A stretch of DNA of 64,000 nucleotides, taken from Paraconiothyrium sp. Pb-2020. Taxonomy: Eukaryota > Ascomycota > Dothideomycetes > Pleosporales > Didymosphaeriaceae. A program made the translations under genes and the position numbers. The notes under the pieces were generated by a model. That model did not search any database, had not been told where the DNA came from, and was given only the letters and a program-made list of their open reading frames with translations. Every line of letters starts with the position of its first letter. Position 1 is the first letter of the stretch. The stretch covers positions 2,108,001 through 2,172,000 of the forward strand of contig JAJUBI010000005.1 in the NCBI GenBank assembly GCA_022419385.1, given 5' to 3'. This document shows, in pieces, positions 11,907-22,371 of this stretch.

Positions 11907-12964
11907 TATTTTCACGATCTAGAGCAACTAGTCCGCAATGTGTTCACACCTTTTGAATCGAGTCCAGACTTTGCGTTGAATAAGAAGACTATATCCTTCA
12001 CGAACAGCTATAAGAATGGATCGTAGTACACACGGCTGTTTCAAGCTGCAGTACCATAGTACCAGATCAATTCTAGCCACTTCATGTCCGCCCGAGACCA
12101 CCTCTCCTTAGCCATATGTCTCTATGATGATCTCATTCCGGGCGTCCGACCACCAACTCCCATTTTAGCAATTTTGAACTTGCCAACAAAGCTTCGCCGT
12201 AGCAGCCGGCAACGATGCGCCAAGCTCCATAGCTACTAGTGGCGTACATCTTGCACGATTGGGACGCGTAGTACGCTTCTTTCTTCCAATATTCCACGGA
12301 AGATGAGGGCGTCCGCGGGAGAGGAGGTTCAGCATTACGGAAAGAAGGCAAAAAGCCATCATCCTTAGCCACGAAAGAGAAAGGTGACATAAAGTTTAAC
12401 GAGTCGCTCGAGTTGTGGAGCAGACATTTTGATGGTCACCCACCCAGTTAGGCATGGCCCACTCATTTCAAATCGACGAGTGGACCCATGCCAGCCGAAA
12501 TCTGGCAAAAACATACAACAGCGGGGATTCCACGGTTCTCACGAACCCGAGTACTAATCCGCCGGTACATTGCTTATATATGGCTGAGCGGACGGGAAGC
12601 CTAGTATTCAGTGTCCTATGGTCGTATGTGGATGTTTCTTTGGCATTCCGGTGTTATGTACCAGCTGGTACAGTACGTGGTATTGATCAATGATCGAATA
12701 AGAATCGAGAGCTTGAAGGGAATTTTAAGAGTTGGACCTGCTGGGCGATGTTCCTTGAAATGCAAACACACAACCAAAGATGAACTAGGCTAAGAGATAG
12801 TCGAAAATGTGACTGATTTCGAAGGGTACGTCACAGAAAAACTCGCGGAAGATTCTCGCCCGTCCAAGCAAGTTAGTTCAAAATCTTGCTTTTAGATGTA
12901 TCCCTCATAAGCTGCATAAGAACAAGACTTTTAAGAGACATTGCGAAGTCCATAGACAATATCC
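11907..12964. other. Intergenic region, about 1 kb
   Basis: It holds the 3' flanks of the unknown gene (left) and of the minus-strand BRCT gene (right). The only candidate is the small minus-strand frame listed separately at 12133-12390. Confidence 0.45.
12133..12390 (-). CDS. Possible small protein of 85 residues
   Basis: This intact minus-strand frame has an aromatic and Ser/Ala-rich middle (YWKKEAYYASQSCKMY), which is more protein-like than the random frames nearby. There is no signal peptide, known domain or splice site. It may be a fortuitous open frame. Confidence 0.22.
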   Translation of the reverse strand: MSPFSFVAKDDGFLPSFRNAEPPLPRTPSSSVEYWKKEAYYASQSCKMYATSSYGAWRIVAGCYGEALLASSKLLKWELVVGRPE

Positions 12965-14050
12965 TCAGTTCTTCTTCGCCTTCTTCTTGGGGGGTTCGCT
13001 AGCCTCGACATCGATGCCCAGCTTGTCAATGAGTTCAGACCACTCGACAGTAGGGATCCCTTGATCAGCTATCTTGTTCAGTTTGTCAGGGCCTGCGTTT
13101 GCTCCGAGCACAACAAGCTCGACAGACTTGTTCAAAGTCTTAGCGAATTTGGCTCCAGCACCCTCGAGAACCTTTTGCGCTGCACTACGGGTGAGGCCGT
13201 CGATTTCCCCAGTGATCAGAAGCGTCTTCCCGTCGACAGAATCCGGCGCAGCACCCGCCTCGACATTGGCGACCTTCTTCTCGGGAGCAAGCTCAAGGCC
13301 GAGCTTTTCTGCGACCTCTTTCCACTCGATGATTTCAGCACCGAGATCCTTAATTTTCTCCAGCTTGTCAGGGCCTGGATTACCGCCGAGGACTACGAGC
13401 TCGACCTTCTTGTTGAGTGACTTTTCGAATATGGCACCTTCTTTCTAAGATGGCTTGAGCATCTTTGCGATCGTGTCCTGGGATGGTTCCGGTGATGATC
13501 ACATGCTTTCCAGAGAGAAAGTCGTCGCCGGAGCCGCTTGGTGTCGGCTTGGCTGCTGGTGCTGGGTTTGCCTTGGCTTTGGTGTTGGCTTTGGCTTTTG
13601 GGGCGGCCTTCTTCTTTGGCTCGGGCTTCTGATAGAGTTAGAACATTTGCATTTTCATGAACACCTGTCAAGTGTTTGTGTGGATCCAGGCTATCGTCTC
13701 ACCTCCTCGGGCTCCTCCATCTCCTCGTCCTCATCGTCATCACCCTCATCATCGTTGGCCGGAGCAGCACCACCGTCTCCCTGGATTTCCTCAATCAACT
13801 CGTTCCAATCTTTCGTCTCAATACCGAGCTTCTCAATCTTCTCCAATTTTTGGGGACCGGCATCTGCACCCAGGACAACGAGCGTGACCTTCTTGTTCAA
13901 GCTCTTCTCGATGGTCGCACCAGCATTCATGAGGATCTGCTCGGCCTCTTTGCGTTTGAAGCCCTCAATCTCGCCAGTGATGATGCATTTCTCGTCACTG
14001 AGGGCGTCGGGGCGGACAGAGATGGAAGGTGCGGCCTTTTTGGGGGCCAT
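12965..14050 (-). pseudogene. Triple-BRCT-repeat protein with an internal frame break
   Basis: The gene encodes three BRCT repeats of the RFC1/DNA-ligase type. Each carries an I/LITGxIxG strand, a GA turn, a SLNKKV-like block and LVVLGxxxGPxKL. Exon 1 (13703-14050) holds repeat 1 and an acidic linker. A 74-nt intron follows, then exon 2 (12965-13628) with a Lys/Ala/Pro-rich linker, repeats 2 and 3, and a basic KKKAKK end. Exon lengths sum to 1012 nt, not a multiple of three. The break is in repeat 2 near 13437-13450, where repeats 1 and 3 have three residues but only seven bases are present. Two A bases lost from a short A-run would explain it. As written, translation stops at TAA 13380-13382 after 198 residues, losing repeat 3. 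It could be a sequencing or assembly error, or a recent inactivation. Confidence 0.8.
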
Positions 14051-15530
14051 TGTGCAATTGATTACAGTTGAATTAAAATTCAATACTCGTAAGAAGGAAG
14101 AGATGCGGGAGAGAGGACAGACGGAAATTGTACAACTGATTTAGATGGAGGGTGATGAAGAGTGATGTTTTGGGGTCGTCGCGGGCTTTTGTAGGTGTTT
14201 GACCTGGGCTGTCTCGCCGCACGTCAGCTCATCTACTAAACGAAAGGAGCCGGCCAGGCAACGACCGCGCTACCACTTGCTGTCGCGCGAAGGTGCCTGG
14301 CAACGAGAGGCTCGCGACTGGTCGACTGCCTGAAAATATTCAGGCAGCGCAGCGCTGGTGCAAGATCGATTTGCCATGGTGTGTTGGGAGGCAAACTGCG
14401 TCACTTGCGGACGGATGTGCACAGCACAGGAAAGAGTGCGCCCGACTGGACGGCGCGAGTCGCGCCCGCATGCATTGAGCAAACAAACAGTGTCGAGATT
14501 GCATTGCAGCGCATGCAGACACGCAAGAATCACTGGGGTCCAGCGTTGTAAACAATAACGCCCTTCCATCGGGCGGAGAGATTGCTTGATGCAGGCCGAT
14601 GCTGCGATGCTGCCAAGCACGTGGGTGCACCGCAAGAGCGTGGGAGCGCTTGCGCACCACTTAGCACCGCCCGCCAGCAACTGAACACTAAATGGATGTA
14701 CCATGATGCATCCGATCAGCCGTTCATCGCCTCTCGTCCCAAGCGACAATTGCCGTGCGCGATGAGCAAGACCGATGGCCATTCAATGGGCGACGCCCTC
14801 CCTCAACGATCCGAATTGGCACCTCTGTCCGCGCCGCCGTTCCCTAGGGCCACGAGCCGCCGATACAGCTTACCACAATTACTGCGCAGTGACTCTACAG
14901 AATGAAGATGGCACCGGCAATGGGCGGAGCTCTCCCGGAAACCTGCGCCTGGCTCCACAATTGTGACCAGGACGATATCGCTGTTCGAATACGGCCAAGG
15001 TCTCACAGGTTGTTAACCCATCTGTCACGGCGGCGCCGTGATAAGTATGATAGACCAAACGCCGGACAACAGGATGATAGCAGCTTAACGAGAGGCTGCG
15101 GAACTGAGTCCTGACGCGTGGGTCAAGCTTTTGGACAACACCTGGGGAAGACCCCTTAAAGATGGGGAGTGGACCGTTTGGGCAAAGCAAAACTATGACC
15201 GGGTACACATTATCATGACCACGAATTATCGTTCTTTCACCCCCGCAATTGTTCACTTAACATTGTGCTTGATTCGCAGAATGACGCTTGATATTGAGTT
15301 CGCTTGCACTCTCACCTTTGCATCAAACATTGTGCATTATCTAACAAGGCTGTTGTTAGGCATTCAATTGGACCTACTCTCACAAAGTAGATGATCGCTG
15401 TTAAGAAGGCTTCTGAAGCGTCCTACAAAGGCTCCCCCTCCTAGATCGGTCTTGTTACCTTTTCAACCCAACACGAAGGCCTCCTCTCACCCGAGCTTTG
15501 ACCAGGTATATCACTCACGTCTGCTTAGAT
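14051..15530. other. Intergenic region, 1.5 kb
   Basis: It includes the BRCT promoter (left end) and the promoter of the unknown gene at 15531. Several overlapping open frames on both strands at 14.27-14.9 kb come from locally high GC and share no family features. No RNA or repeat was recognised. Confidence 0.4.
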
Positions 15531-16313
15531 ATGGTCGTCCCAAACGACCATCCCCAACCTCTGCGGTCCTCTCCGCCAGAGGTGTTCTACAACGCCCCTG
15601 TTCCTCATGCTACTACTTCGCAGGCACGGATAATCTCACCGATGCTTGTCATCCCCGGCTATCAACCGATTACGACGACACTTGCCCCATCTCAACTAGG
15701 GCAGCTCTTGCCAACTCTACATAGTTACATCGACCCCGGTCTCCCTAACATAGCTCTCCTCCCTGCTGTCAGTCTAAGTCACAATGGTTTGAAACAGGCC
15801 TTGGGCTGGCGCGAAGCTGAACTCGAGCAGGGGGGCTACGAGGGTATGGAAAGCAATCTGGTCGAAGTTATCCAAATTTACCAAGCTCTTGCATTCCTGG
15901 GAAACAAGCCAACGAGCCAGGGTCTTCGGTCGCTCGACCGCGTGATCCGAGCTGCCTTTGGAGAGGGCCTATTGTTGGAAGAATGTCAACAGATGTGGGC
16001 ATTGCGCTACCTTCCGCACACAGAGAAGTGGATTGATCTGATGTTTCGCCGCCTAGCAACTGATTATGAACTCGCTTTCCATGGCCTCCTGGAAGCAGAC
16101 GAGGAGCTCCGGGCCGTGTGTATGGATATTCTATCTATATTCGAGTGGATCGATGAAGATGACGAGTTGCTACGGCGCTTCAAGGGCATGGAGGCTGGGT
16201 TGGGGATGGAAGCGAAGCGTGCTCGACGGATTAGGAAGATGTTGAAGATGAGGCATGGTCGGTTCAGTGCTCCTGGGAGATTCCGTCCCGGCTTAGACTC
16301 TGTTGCTGAGTAA
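15531..16313 (+). CDS. Uncharacterised helical protein, 260 residues
   Basis: I do not recognise the family. The frame is intron-free. I chose the ATG at 15531 (MVVPNDHPQP) because the frame upstream of it looks non-coding; an in-frame start at 15498 would add 11 residues. The first 60 residues are Pro/Thr-rich. The rest is predominantly helical and acidic-to-basic: GWREAELEQGG, an aromatic block around WALRYLPHTEKWIDLMFRRL, acidic FEWIDEDDELLRRF, and a strongly basic end (KRARRIRKMLKMR). There is no signal peptide or membrane segment. Coherent composition and length suggest a real cytosolic or nuclear protein. Confidence 0.6.
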   Translation: MVVPNDHPQPLRSSPPEVFYNAPVPHATTSQARIISPMLVIPGYQPITTTLAPSQLGQLLPTLHSYIDPGLPNIALLPAVSLSHNGLKQALGWREAELEQGGYEGMESNLVEVIQIYQALAFLGNKPTSQGLRSLDRVIRAAFGEGLLLEECQQMWALRYLPHTEKWIDLMFRRLATDYELAFHGLLEADEELRAVCMDILSIFEWIDEDDELLRRFKGMEAGLGMEAKRARRIRKMLKMRHGRFSAPGRFRPGLDSVAE

Positions 16314-16795
16314 ACGACTTGCCGGTCAGGTCTGTGGTAGTGATTGACTTGTGTTTGCGGTGTTTTCATGTGTTAACATTTTTGCGCTGAGTCAGGACAC
16401 GCGGGCGCTCTTGATCAACTGTAGAGTCTTATTATAATCGATTTCTTTGTCGGTCTTGCGTTGTTGATCTTCTCTCTTTGCGCCGAACACAATCTCTAGA
16501 TCGCATGCCCAAATCCTACGTGTCCCACTCGAACCACCATCACAAACAGAAAGAACCAACATCTCTCGGAGCATAGCATGGCTGTCGTTCATCGATCCTT
16601 TTACTATCGCAAAGTCGGGAGAATGTAGCGTCGTCCTTCCACGACCTATTGTGAATCGAACGAAGGAGTGTGTCCTCTCAATCCGCTTCGTCAAGTGCAT
16701 CACATCTATACCATCACCAACATCTCCAACTCCGTGACCGGACACGACCTTGGCCTCTTTGACCCAATGCAATCCCGTCGCGGAAGCAAAAGCAT

Positions 16796-17209
16796 ATGAA
16801 CGCCAATGCCGACCGTTATGGCGCGGATCCTTATTATCGAGCATGGTTGCGAGCGGGCATCAATTCTCGAACGAAGTGTACTTCGTACGCGAAATACATG
16901 ATTGAGCAAGAGAAGAATCCCTTCATCAACACACGGTTAGAATATGCCGCCCCTGCCTCCGAAGAGCCGGGGCTGCCGTGGCTGTTCGGCATGATGTCGA
17001 AGGAGAACCCTCCAGGCAGCGTGAACATTAAGTGCTATGAGCACAGTAGGAGACTGGAATGCCGAAAGACAATCGAAAACGGATGCCGGCTACGCACTAT
17101 AAGATATGGCTTTCGCAACCCGATCTGACCCCCGCATACCCCGGAACTGGACGCACTCGGGCTGACGCGCGAGAAATATAATATGATCATCCGCAACGAC
17201 GATGAGTAA
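16796..17209 (+). pseudogene. Possible broken gene fragment
   Basis: The frame from 16796 reads 110 residues with natural-looking content (KYMIEQEKNPFINTRL, EEPGLPWLFGMMSKENPPGS) and stops at 17126-17128. Immediately downstream, in a shifted frame, ELDALGLTREKYNMIIRNDDE runs to TAA at 17207-17209 and looks like a genuine C-terminus. No intron with good signals joins the two, so this may be a frameshifted remnant or a misread exon. The family is not recognised. Confidence 0.35.
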
Positions 17210-18164
17210 CGTAATGTCCAGATGGTTGAGTCCCAAGGTTGTGTATGCAAGTGTCGATAACATCGTAGTTCAAACCTGGGCCACGTAGGGACATCTGGAG
17301 ATTTCGAGACGAAGAGTCCACTCGTGACTGGTCCAAACTAATCTCCGCAATGTTTCGACCGTCCCTGTGAGTTTCGATTCGAGTTCTGAGTGAGCTCTGC
17401 TTACAGACACTGCGTACAGTTGCCGGAGCGCGTGCGGAGATGATGGAGCTGTCGGAGATCGATAAGATGAAGCCACAATCTGTTCGCCCAAGCTGTTCCT
17501 TAAATACCACCCGGAAGATGGATTGATCACGGAAACCTCTAGGAATTTGGCAAGGGGATGAGCTCTGTGCGGGGATTTCCATCCAACAAAACCTACAGCG
17601 TGATGCGGTGAGGCATCCGATATTAGAAACACCGTATAGTAATCGTGAAGGCAAGATGCAGTGTATTAAAGAGCATGCGGAGGTTTTCCGCGCTAGGTTA
17701 GTCATGCGCTAATGCCAGAGGTCCAGTCTGGTTGGAGCTGTAAATCGTTCCCATATCACCGCTACGAATTCGGTCCTTTGGCATTCCCTAGCGCGCATAG
17801 AATCGGAGCATCTTTTGGGTGGGCCAGAGCCTATTGTAGAGCAAGTTATGCTAGACCCGCTTCACGCGGCGATGTCAGCCAATCGAGTCCTCACGATGGA
17901 TTGCTTGAAAGGGCTAGCCTTTGTCGGTGGTTTGTTCGGCCGTCAGCTACCCCCAAACATCCTCATTCGTCAAGTAGCCTGATGGGGCGACCAAATGTAC
18001 CGGTCCTTTTCGTGCGGACCTATACCGAGCATTTCTCAGCATCGTTTCAGATTCGGTGGTTCGAGATGGCCAAAGTACCGATTATTGACATTGTGGGGCG
18101 TTGCAAGCACTTGCGTGATCTTGTACACTTATGGTGTAGACTATCACCTTTGATTCGAGTGGGG

Positions 18165-18170
18165 TATAAG
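18165..18170 (+). promoter_or_regulatory. TATA-like box of the NmrA-like gene
   Basis: TATAAG lies 111 bp upstream of the ATG at 18281. It is followed by a C/T/A-rich leader, a typical fungal promoter layout. Confidence 0.5.
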
Positions 18171-18280
18171 TAGGAGCCATCTCTTCCAGCTTGAACGACA
18201 TCAATAGCAAGCACACTCACGAACTCTCCACTACAATCTACTACCTTAAGAACCTTCAACTCGTTTTTCGAATCTACAAA

Positions 18281-19339
18281 ATGACCATCAAGAACGTTAT
18301 CATTATTGGGGTAAGTAGACTGAGTGCCCCACATCCTGCTCTTCCCAACTAACTTCAACAGGCCGGTGGCAACCTCGGACCTTCAGTCCTGAATGCCTTC
18401 CTGACAAGCTCATCTTTCAACGTGACAGTCCTCAGCCGTCGGTATACTCTTAATGACCAGATTTGGCCTGACTGACGTTCTCATAGGCGAGGGATCCACC
18501 AAGACCTTTCCCGACAACGTCAAAGTCGTACGCGCGAACTTTGACTCTTTTGACTCTCTGAAAGCTGCCTTCCAGGGTCAAGATGCGGTTGTGTCTCTCG
18601 TGGCATCGGAGGCGTTAGCCGCCCAGATCAAGCTCATTGACGCAGCTATTGCCGCAGGCGTCGAGCGTTACATCCCTTCAGAGTTCGGCTCTAACACCGC
18701 CGATCCCCTTACCTTGGAAGCGGTCCCTCTTTTCAAAGGCAAGATTGATATTCAAGAATATCTCAAAAGCAAGGAGAGCGAAATCAGCCGAACCATCATT
18801 GTTACAGGTCCATTTTTCGGTGAGCTATCATGGTACAAAGACAGCATGGACATATACTGATCCGACTTATCCTAGACTGGGGCCTCAAGGTCGGGTTCCT
18901 CGGAGTCAACGCTCAGACTAAGACTGCCACACTCATCGACCAAGGCACAGCTCCGTTCTCAACCAGCAACCTTCGCCAAATCGGCCTTGCAACAGTGAAG
19001 GTTCTCGAGCATGCCGAGGAGACGAAGAATCAGAATGTGTACGTGTCTTCCTTCGAGACATCGCAGAAGGAGCTGTTGGAGAAAGCAGAGAAGATCACAG
19101 GAGAGAAGTACAAGGTTGAGCACTTGAATTCTACGGAGCTGCGCGCCGAGGGACTCAAGAAGGTCAGCGCAGGAGATTTCTCTGGTTTCGTCCCCTTGAT
19201 TCAAGCAGCCGTCTCCGGAAAATCGGCCTTGGGTGACCACAGGCCTTGGGGGTTGTGGAACGAAAAATTGGGATTGCAGAAGGAGGACTTCACTGAGTCT
19301 ATCAAGGCTGGCTTGAGCGGGAAGCTGTACGAACAGTAG
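18281..19339 (+). CDS. NmrA-like / isoflavone-reductase-family NAD(P) oxidoreductase
   Basis: Members of this family are atypical short-chain dehydrogenases binding NAD(P)H, acting either as reductases of aromatic compounds or as redox sensors. Exons are 18281-18310, 18362-18437, 18487-18819 and 18876-19339, summing to 903 nt (300 residues). The nucleotide-binding motif VIIIGAGGNLGP is completed by splicing at residue 10. TVLSREGSTKTFP, the phosphate-binding end of the second strand, requires the donor GTCGGT at 18438; the more usual-looking GTATAC at 18442 puts the exon out of frame. RYIPSEFGSN matches the family's conserved block after the fourth strand, and VTGPFFDWGLK follows the third splice. 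The substrate is unknown. Confidence 0.9.
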
Positions 19340-19629
19340 ATACCCAGCAGTAGTCTCGTAGTGGAGGCACTAGCGTATTCATTACCAGTAGTGAACATTC
19401 ACTCTCATTACCGAAAGATGTGATATTACCTGGTCATTAACTGGGAAAGAAATGGAGAGCTCCGATGTGGGTAAGCCTCCACGTGCGTAATTTGCATCGA
19501 GTGTTTTCAGAAGCTTTCTATCCCCGATCTGGCAGTAGCCGCCCTAATCCGTACAAAAATTTGTCTAGCCCCACACGAAAACTCACACGCCTTACAACGC
19601 AGAGAAACATCCGAATTCAAAACTTCAAT

Positions 19630-20874
19630 ATGGCAGATCAAGTATCAGAAGAGGATATCCTCCTCGCCAAGCGCATCATTTCCGCGGCAGAGCGCCACGA
19701 CTTGCCAGCTCTCAAAGTTCTACTCAAGGAAGGCTCAGCAAATGTCCAGGACCCCACAGCAACAGCTGCAACTTCACCGCTCCATGCAGCAGTCCTATCT
19801 TGCGGAGAAGCAAAGGGTGGAGAAGAGGCAGGCAGTGACGCAGTCCAAACCGTTGATTTGTTATTGCAAAATGGTGCTATCTGGAACGATCTGAACAAAG
19901 AAGATGAAACACCGGGATGTGTTGCGCACCGCCTTGGACAGAAGAAGATCTACGACAACATCGTAGAGGCTGGTGTCCGTGCTGAACTTCTGTTTGCAAA
20001 GATGCAGGCCCTCGGATTGGGTGGCGATGATGATTTGGAGGAAGATGATGAGATCCAAGAGGAGCAACCCGCGGTCAAGAAGCAGAAAGTCGACGAAGAG
20101 ACTGTGCAAGCGGTGCAGGAAACAGTCCACGAGGAAATTTTGGACGACGTTAGCAAGGACAATCTGGCCTATCTCAAAAGTGAATTACGTTACCGGGGGC
20201 ACATCTTATTCGACGAGAGCGACAACGCCGTGATGATGGATTGGGAGACGGAGATCATGCAGAGACATGCACAAACTCTGATCCCCAAGCCCGGTCTTAA
20301 GGTCATGAACGTAGGACACGGTATGGGCATTGTCGACACAGCAATCCAGACGCATGAGCCGGCGGAGCACCACATCATCGAAGGTCACCCGCAAGTGCAC
20401 CAGCGATTGCGAGAGCAAGGTTGGTATGACAAGCCAAATGTCATTATTCATGAGGGACGATGGCAAGAAATTCTGCCGAAGCTGGTAGAGCAGGGGGTTG
20501 TACTGGATGCGATCTACTACGATACCTTTGCTGAGGACTACGACGCGTTCAAGGAATTCTCATCCGAATATGTCATTCAGCTACTTGCGCCTCAGGGCAA
20601 GTTTGGATGGTACAACGGTCTGGGCGCAGACAGGCAGGTTTGCTACGACGTGTATACTAAGGTAAACCGTATTCAATACATGTTCTACACATTTGGGCAA
20701 TCTAACCAACAGCAGGTTTCGGAGATTGACCTTCACGAGGCAGGATTTGACACTGAGTGGGAGGACATCAAGGTCCCTGCAGGCCTACATGGAAGCAAGC
20801 AATGGGAAGGCACTCGAAGGCCATACTGGACCATTGATATGTACAAACTACCCGTGAACACATTTGTAAAATGA
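19630..20874 (+). CDS. RMT2: Protein arginine delta-N-methyltransferase Rmt2
   Basis: Rmt2 is a fungal enzyme that methylates the internal (delta) nitrogen of arginine, in yeast on ribosomal protein Rpl12. The gene is intron-free, 414 residues, starting at the ATG after a CTTCAAT leader (MADQVSEEDI). The N-terminal half has ankyrin-like repeats (PLHAAVL, DLLLQNGAIWN, DETPGCVA), then an acidic linker with KKQK. The methyltransferase core has the SAM motif VMNVGHGMGIVDTAI, the acidic post-I residue in IIEGHP, AIYYDTFAEDYDAF and KFGWYNGLGAD. The length matches the family. It converges on the alpha-galactosidase gene. Confidence 0.95.
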   Translation: MADQVSEEDILLAKRIISAAERHDLPALKVLLKEGSANVQDPTATAATSPLHAAVLSCGEAKGGEEAGSDAVQTVDLLLQNGAIWNDLNKEDETPGCVAHRLGQKKIYDNIVEAGVRAELLFAKMQALGLGGDDDLEEDDEIQEEQPAVKKQKVDEETVQAVQETVHEEILDDVSKDNLAYLKSELRYRGHILFDESDNAVMMDWETEIMQRHAQTLIPKPGLKVMNVGHGMGIVDTAIQTHEPAEHHIIEGHPQVHQRLREQGWYDKPNVIIHEGRWQEILPKLVEQGVVLDAIYYDTFAEDYDAFKEFSSEYVIQLLAPQGKFGWYNGLGADRQVCYDVYTKVNRIQYMFYTFGQSNQQQVSEIDLHEAGFDTEWEDIKVPAGLHGSKQWEGTRRPYWTIDMYKLPVNTFVK

Positions 20875-21027
20875 GGCTGCTGATGCGAAGGTTTCCTTCT
20901 CTGATGGGAAAGATTAGATATCCGACGTTATGATACCTCAACGAGTCAAAAATTTCAACGAGACATTACTTCTAGAAATAACCCTGCCATATTTTCACAT
21001 ACAACCCAGCTCAACCTGATACCCGCA

Positions 21028-22371
21028 TTAACAACCTACTGTACATGCTACCTTCCACACCCTAAAAATCTTCGCCTCATGCGCCTGCACCTCCGTGGTA
21101 AACGGGATGTCATACGGGCCCCTGTCAACCTTCTTCCACAGATCCCTCACCCTATACACATCCCACGGTACCGTCAAATGCGCCCGCATATCCACCGTGA
21201 TACTCGCTGTCTTGGTCCCACGATTCAGCAGCGCAATGACCAAGCTCTCGTCCTGCATGCCCTTCGAATAGATCTGCGTTTCATTGTCCGGCGCCGACCA
21301 CTGCAGGGTAATGGGCTGCCCGAGTGGGTCCTGATTTACGGCGATGATCTCCATGTTGGTCAGGGTTTGGAGGTCGTATGGGGAAAGTTTGGTGATGTTC
21401 GCACCGATGAGGAGGGGCGAAGCGGCGAGTGCCCAGAGGGAAAAGTGTGTGCGGTATTCGAGGTCGGACAGACCTGTGCCAACAAGTTGCTTGCTTTCCC
21501 CATCGAGGCCCACAATTAACATGTCATAATCATTCCAATGGCCGGGGCCGGTCCATTTTGCGACTTCATTCCCACGATCTAACATGTCAAGCACGTCGAA
21601 ATAATATTTCTCGCGGTTGCCTGGGTAGTTGAAGTCGTCGGAGATGTCCTGGCCGATGCGCCATTGGTTTGCGCCTTCTTCGGCGGCCCATTCCCAGACG
21701 TTAGTCCAGCCGCAGTGGCAGGCGTGGAAGACGATGGAACGGTTGGTGGCGATGAGTGCGGTGCTCATGTCGAGCATGACCTGCTGGACTACGGATTGGG
21801 GCTCATCTGCGTGCGAACAACAAGCATCGTATTTCAAGTGGTCGATTCCCCAAGACGCGAAAAGCTTTGCGTCGTCAGCAGCGTGGCCTTCTGAGCCTGT
21901 AAACCCAGCACAGGTGTCAACACCTGGCCCACTATAAATTCCGAGCTTGAAGCCCTTCGAGTGTGCATAGTCGGCGACAACTTTCACTCCGTTAGGGAAC
22001 TTGACCGGGTCGACCTCAAGCGGATGGTCTTCTCGTGAGCCTTTGTAGCGCTGCCAGCCGTCGTCTATATTGATGTATTTATAGCCCGCGTCCTTTAGAC
22101 CTAGCCGCACCATGGCATCGATTGTGTTGCGCACGACCGTTTCGTTTATGTCGGGACCAAAGTTGTTCCAGGAGCTCCAACCCATGGGCGGCGTTAATGC
22201 GAGATTGTTGGTGATGTTGACCTTGCCACCATAATGTGTTACGTTCCAAGGTATGGGTACTGGTGTAGGCGTAGGAGTAGGAACTGCGGTCCAAGTAGTT
22301 GTATTTCCGAACAGCTGTGCCTGGACCAGACTCATTGCGCTGGAGGCTGCGGCAAGTCGTTTCGCTAACAT
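21028..22371 (-). CDS. Secreted alpha-galactosidase, GH27 family
   Basis: It removes terminal alpha-1,6-galactose from melibiose, raffinose-type sugars and galactomannan outside the cell. The gene is intron-free; I chose the ATG at 22371 (447 residues) because it gives a signal peptide (MLAKRLAAASSAMSLVQAQL), whereas an in-frame start at 22452 would add 27 residues before it. A short Thr/Pro linker is followed by the (beta/alpha)8 barrel: PPMGWSSWNNFG (about 61-72), NIDDGWQ, the nucleophile Asp182 in LKYDACC, and an acid/base Asp near 242 in WRIGQDISDDF. WTGPGHWNDYDML and NQDPLGQ are also typical. The end is the usual beta-sandwich domain. Several NxT/NxS sites fit secretion. Confidence 0.95.
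   Translation of the reverse strand: MLAKRLAAASSAMSLVQAQLFGNTTTWTAVPTPTPTPVPIPWNVTHYGGKVNITNNLALTPPMGWSSWNNFGPDINETVVRNTIDAMVRLGLKDAGYKYINIDDGWQRYKGSREDHPLEVDPVKFPNGVKVVADYAHSKGFKLGIYSGPGVDTCAGFTGSEGHAADDAKLFASWGIDHLKYDACCSHADEPQSVVQQVMLDMSTALIATNRSIVFHACHCGWTNVWEWAAEEGANQWRIGQDISDDFNYPGNREKYYFDVLDMLDRGNEVAKWTGPGHWNDYDMLIVGLDGESKQLVGTGLSDLEYRTHFSLWALAASPLLIGANITKLSPYDLQTLTNMEIIAVNQDPLGQPITLQWSAPDNETQIYSKGMQDESLVIALLNRGTKTASITVDMRAHLTVPWDVYRVRDLWKKVDRGPYDIPFTTEVQAHEAKIFRVWKVACTVGC

Larger units (their letters stand above)
16314..18280. other. 2-kb region with gene remnants
   Basis: Apart from the plus-strand fragment at 16796-17209, this region has only uninterpretable frames. A minus-strand frame of 150 codons (16392-16844) overlaps that fragment. 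The right end carries the promoter of the NmrA-like gene. Confidence 0.4.

Noticed and set aside
13455..14144. 229-codon + frame
   Set aside because: It is antisense to the BRCT gene, whose own frame carries clear repeated domain motifs.
14270..14905. Overlapping open frames on both strands
   Set aside because: No family feature; frames conflict and appear to result from local base composition.
16392..16844. 150-codon minus-strand frame
   Set aside because: No recognisable motif; it overlaps the more protein-like + fragment, and no intron joins it to the neighbouring minus-strand frame.
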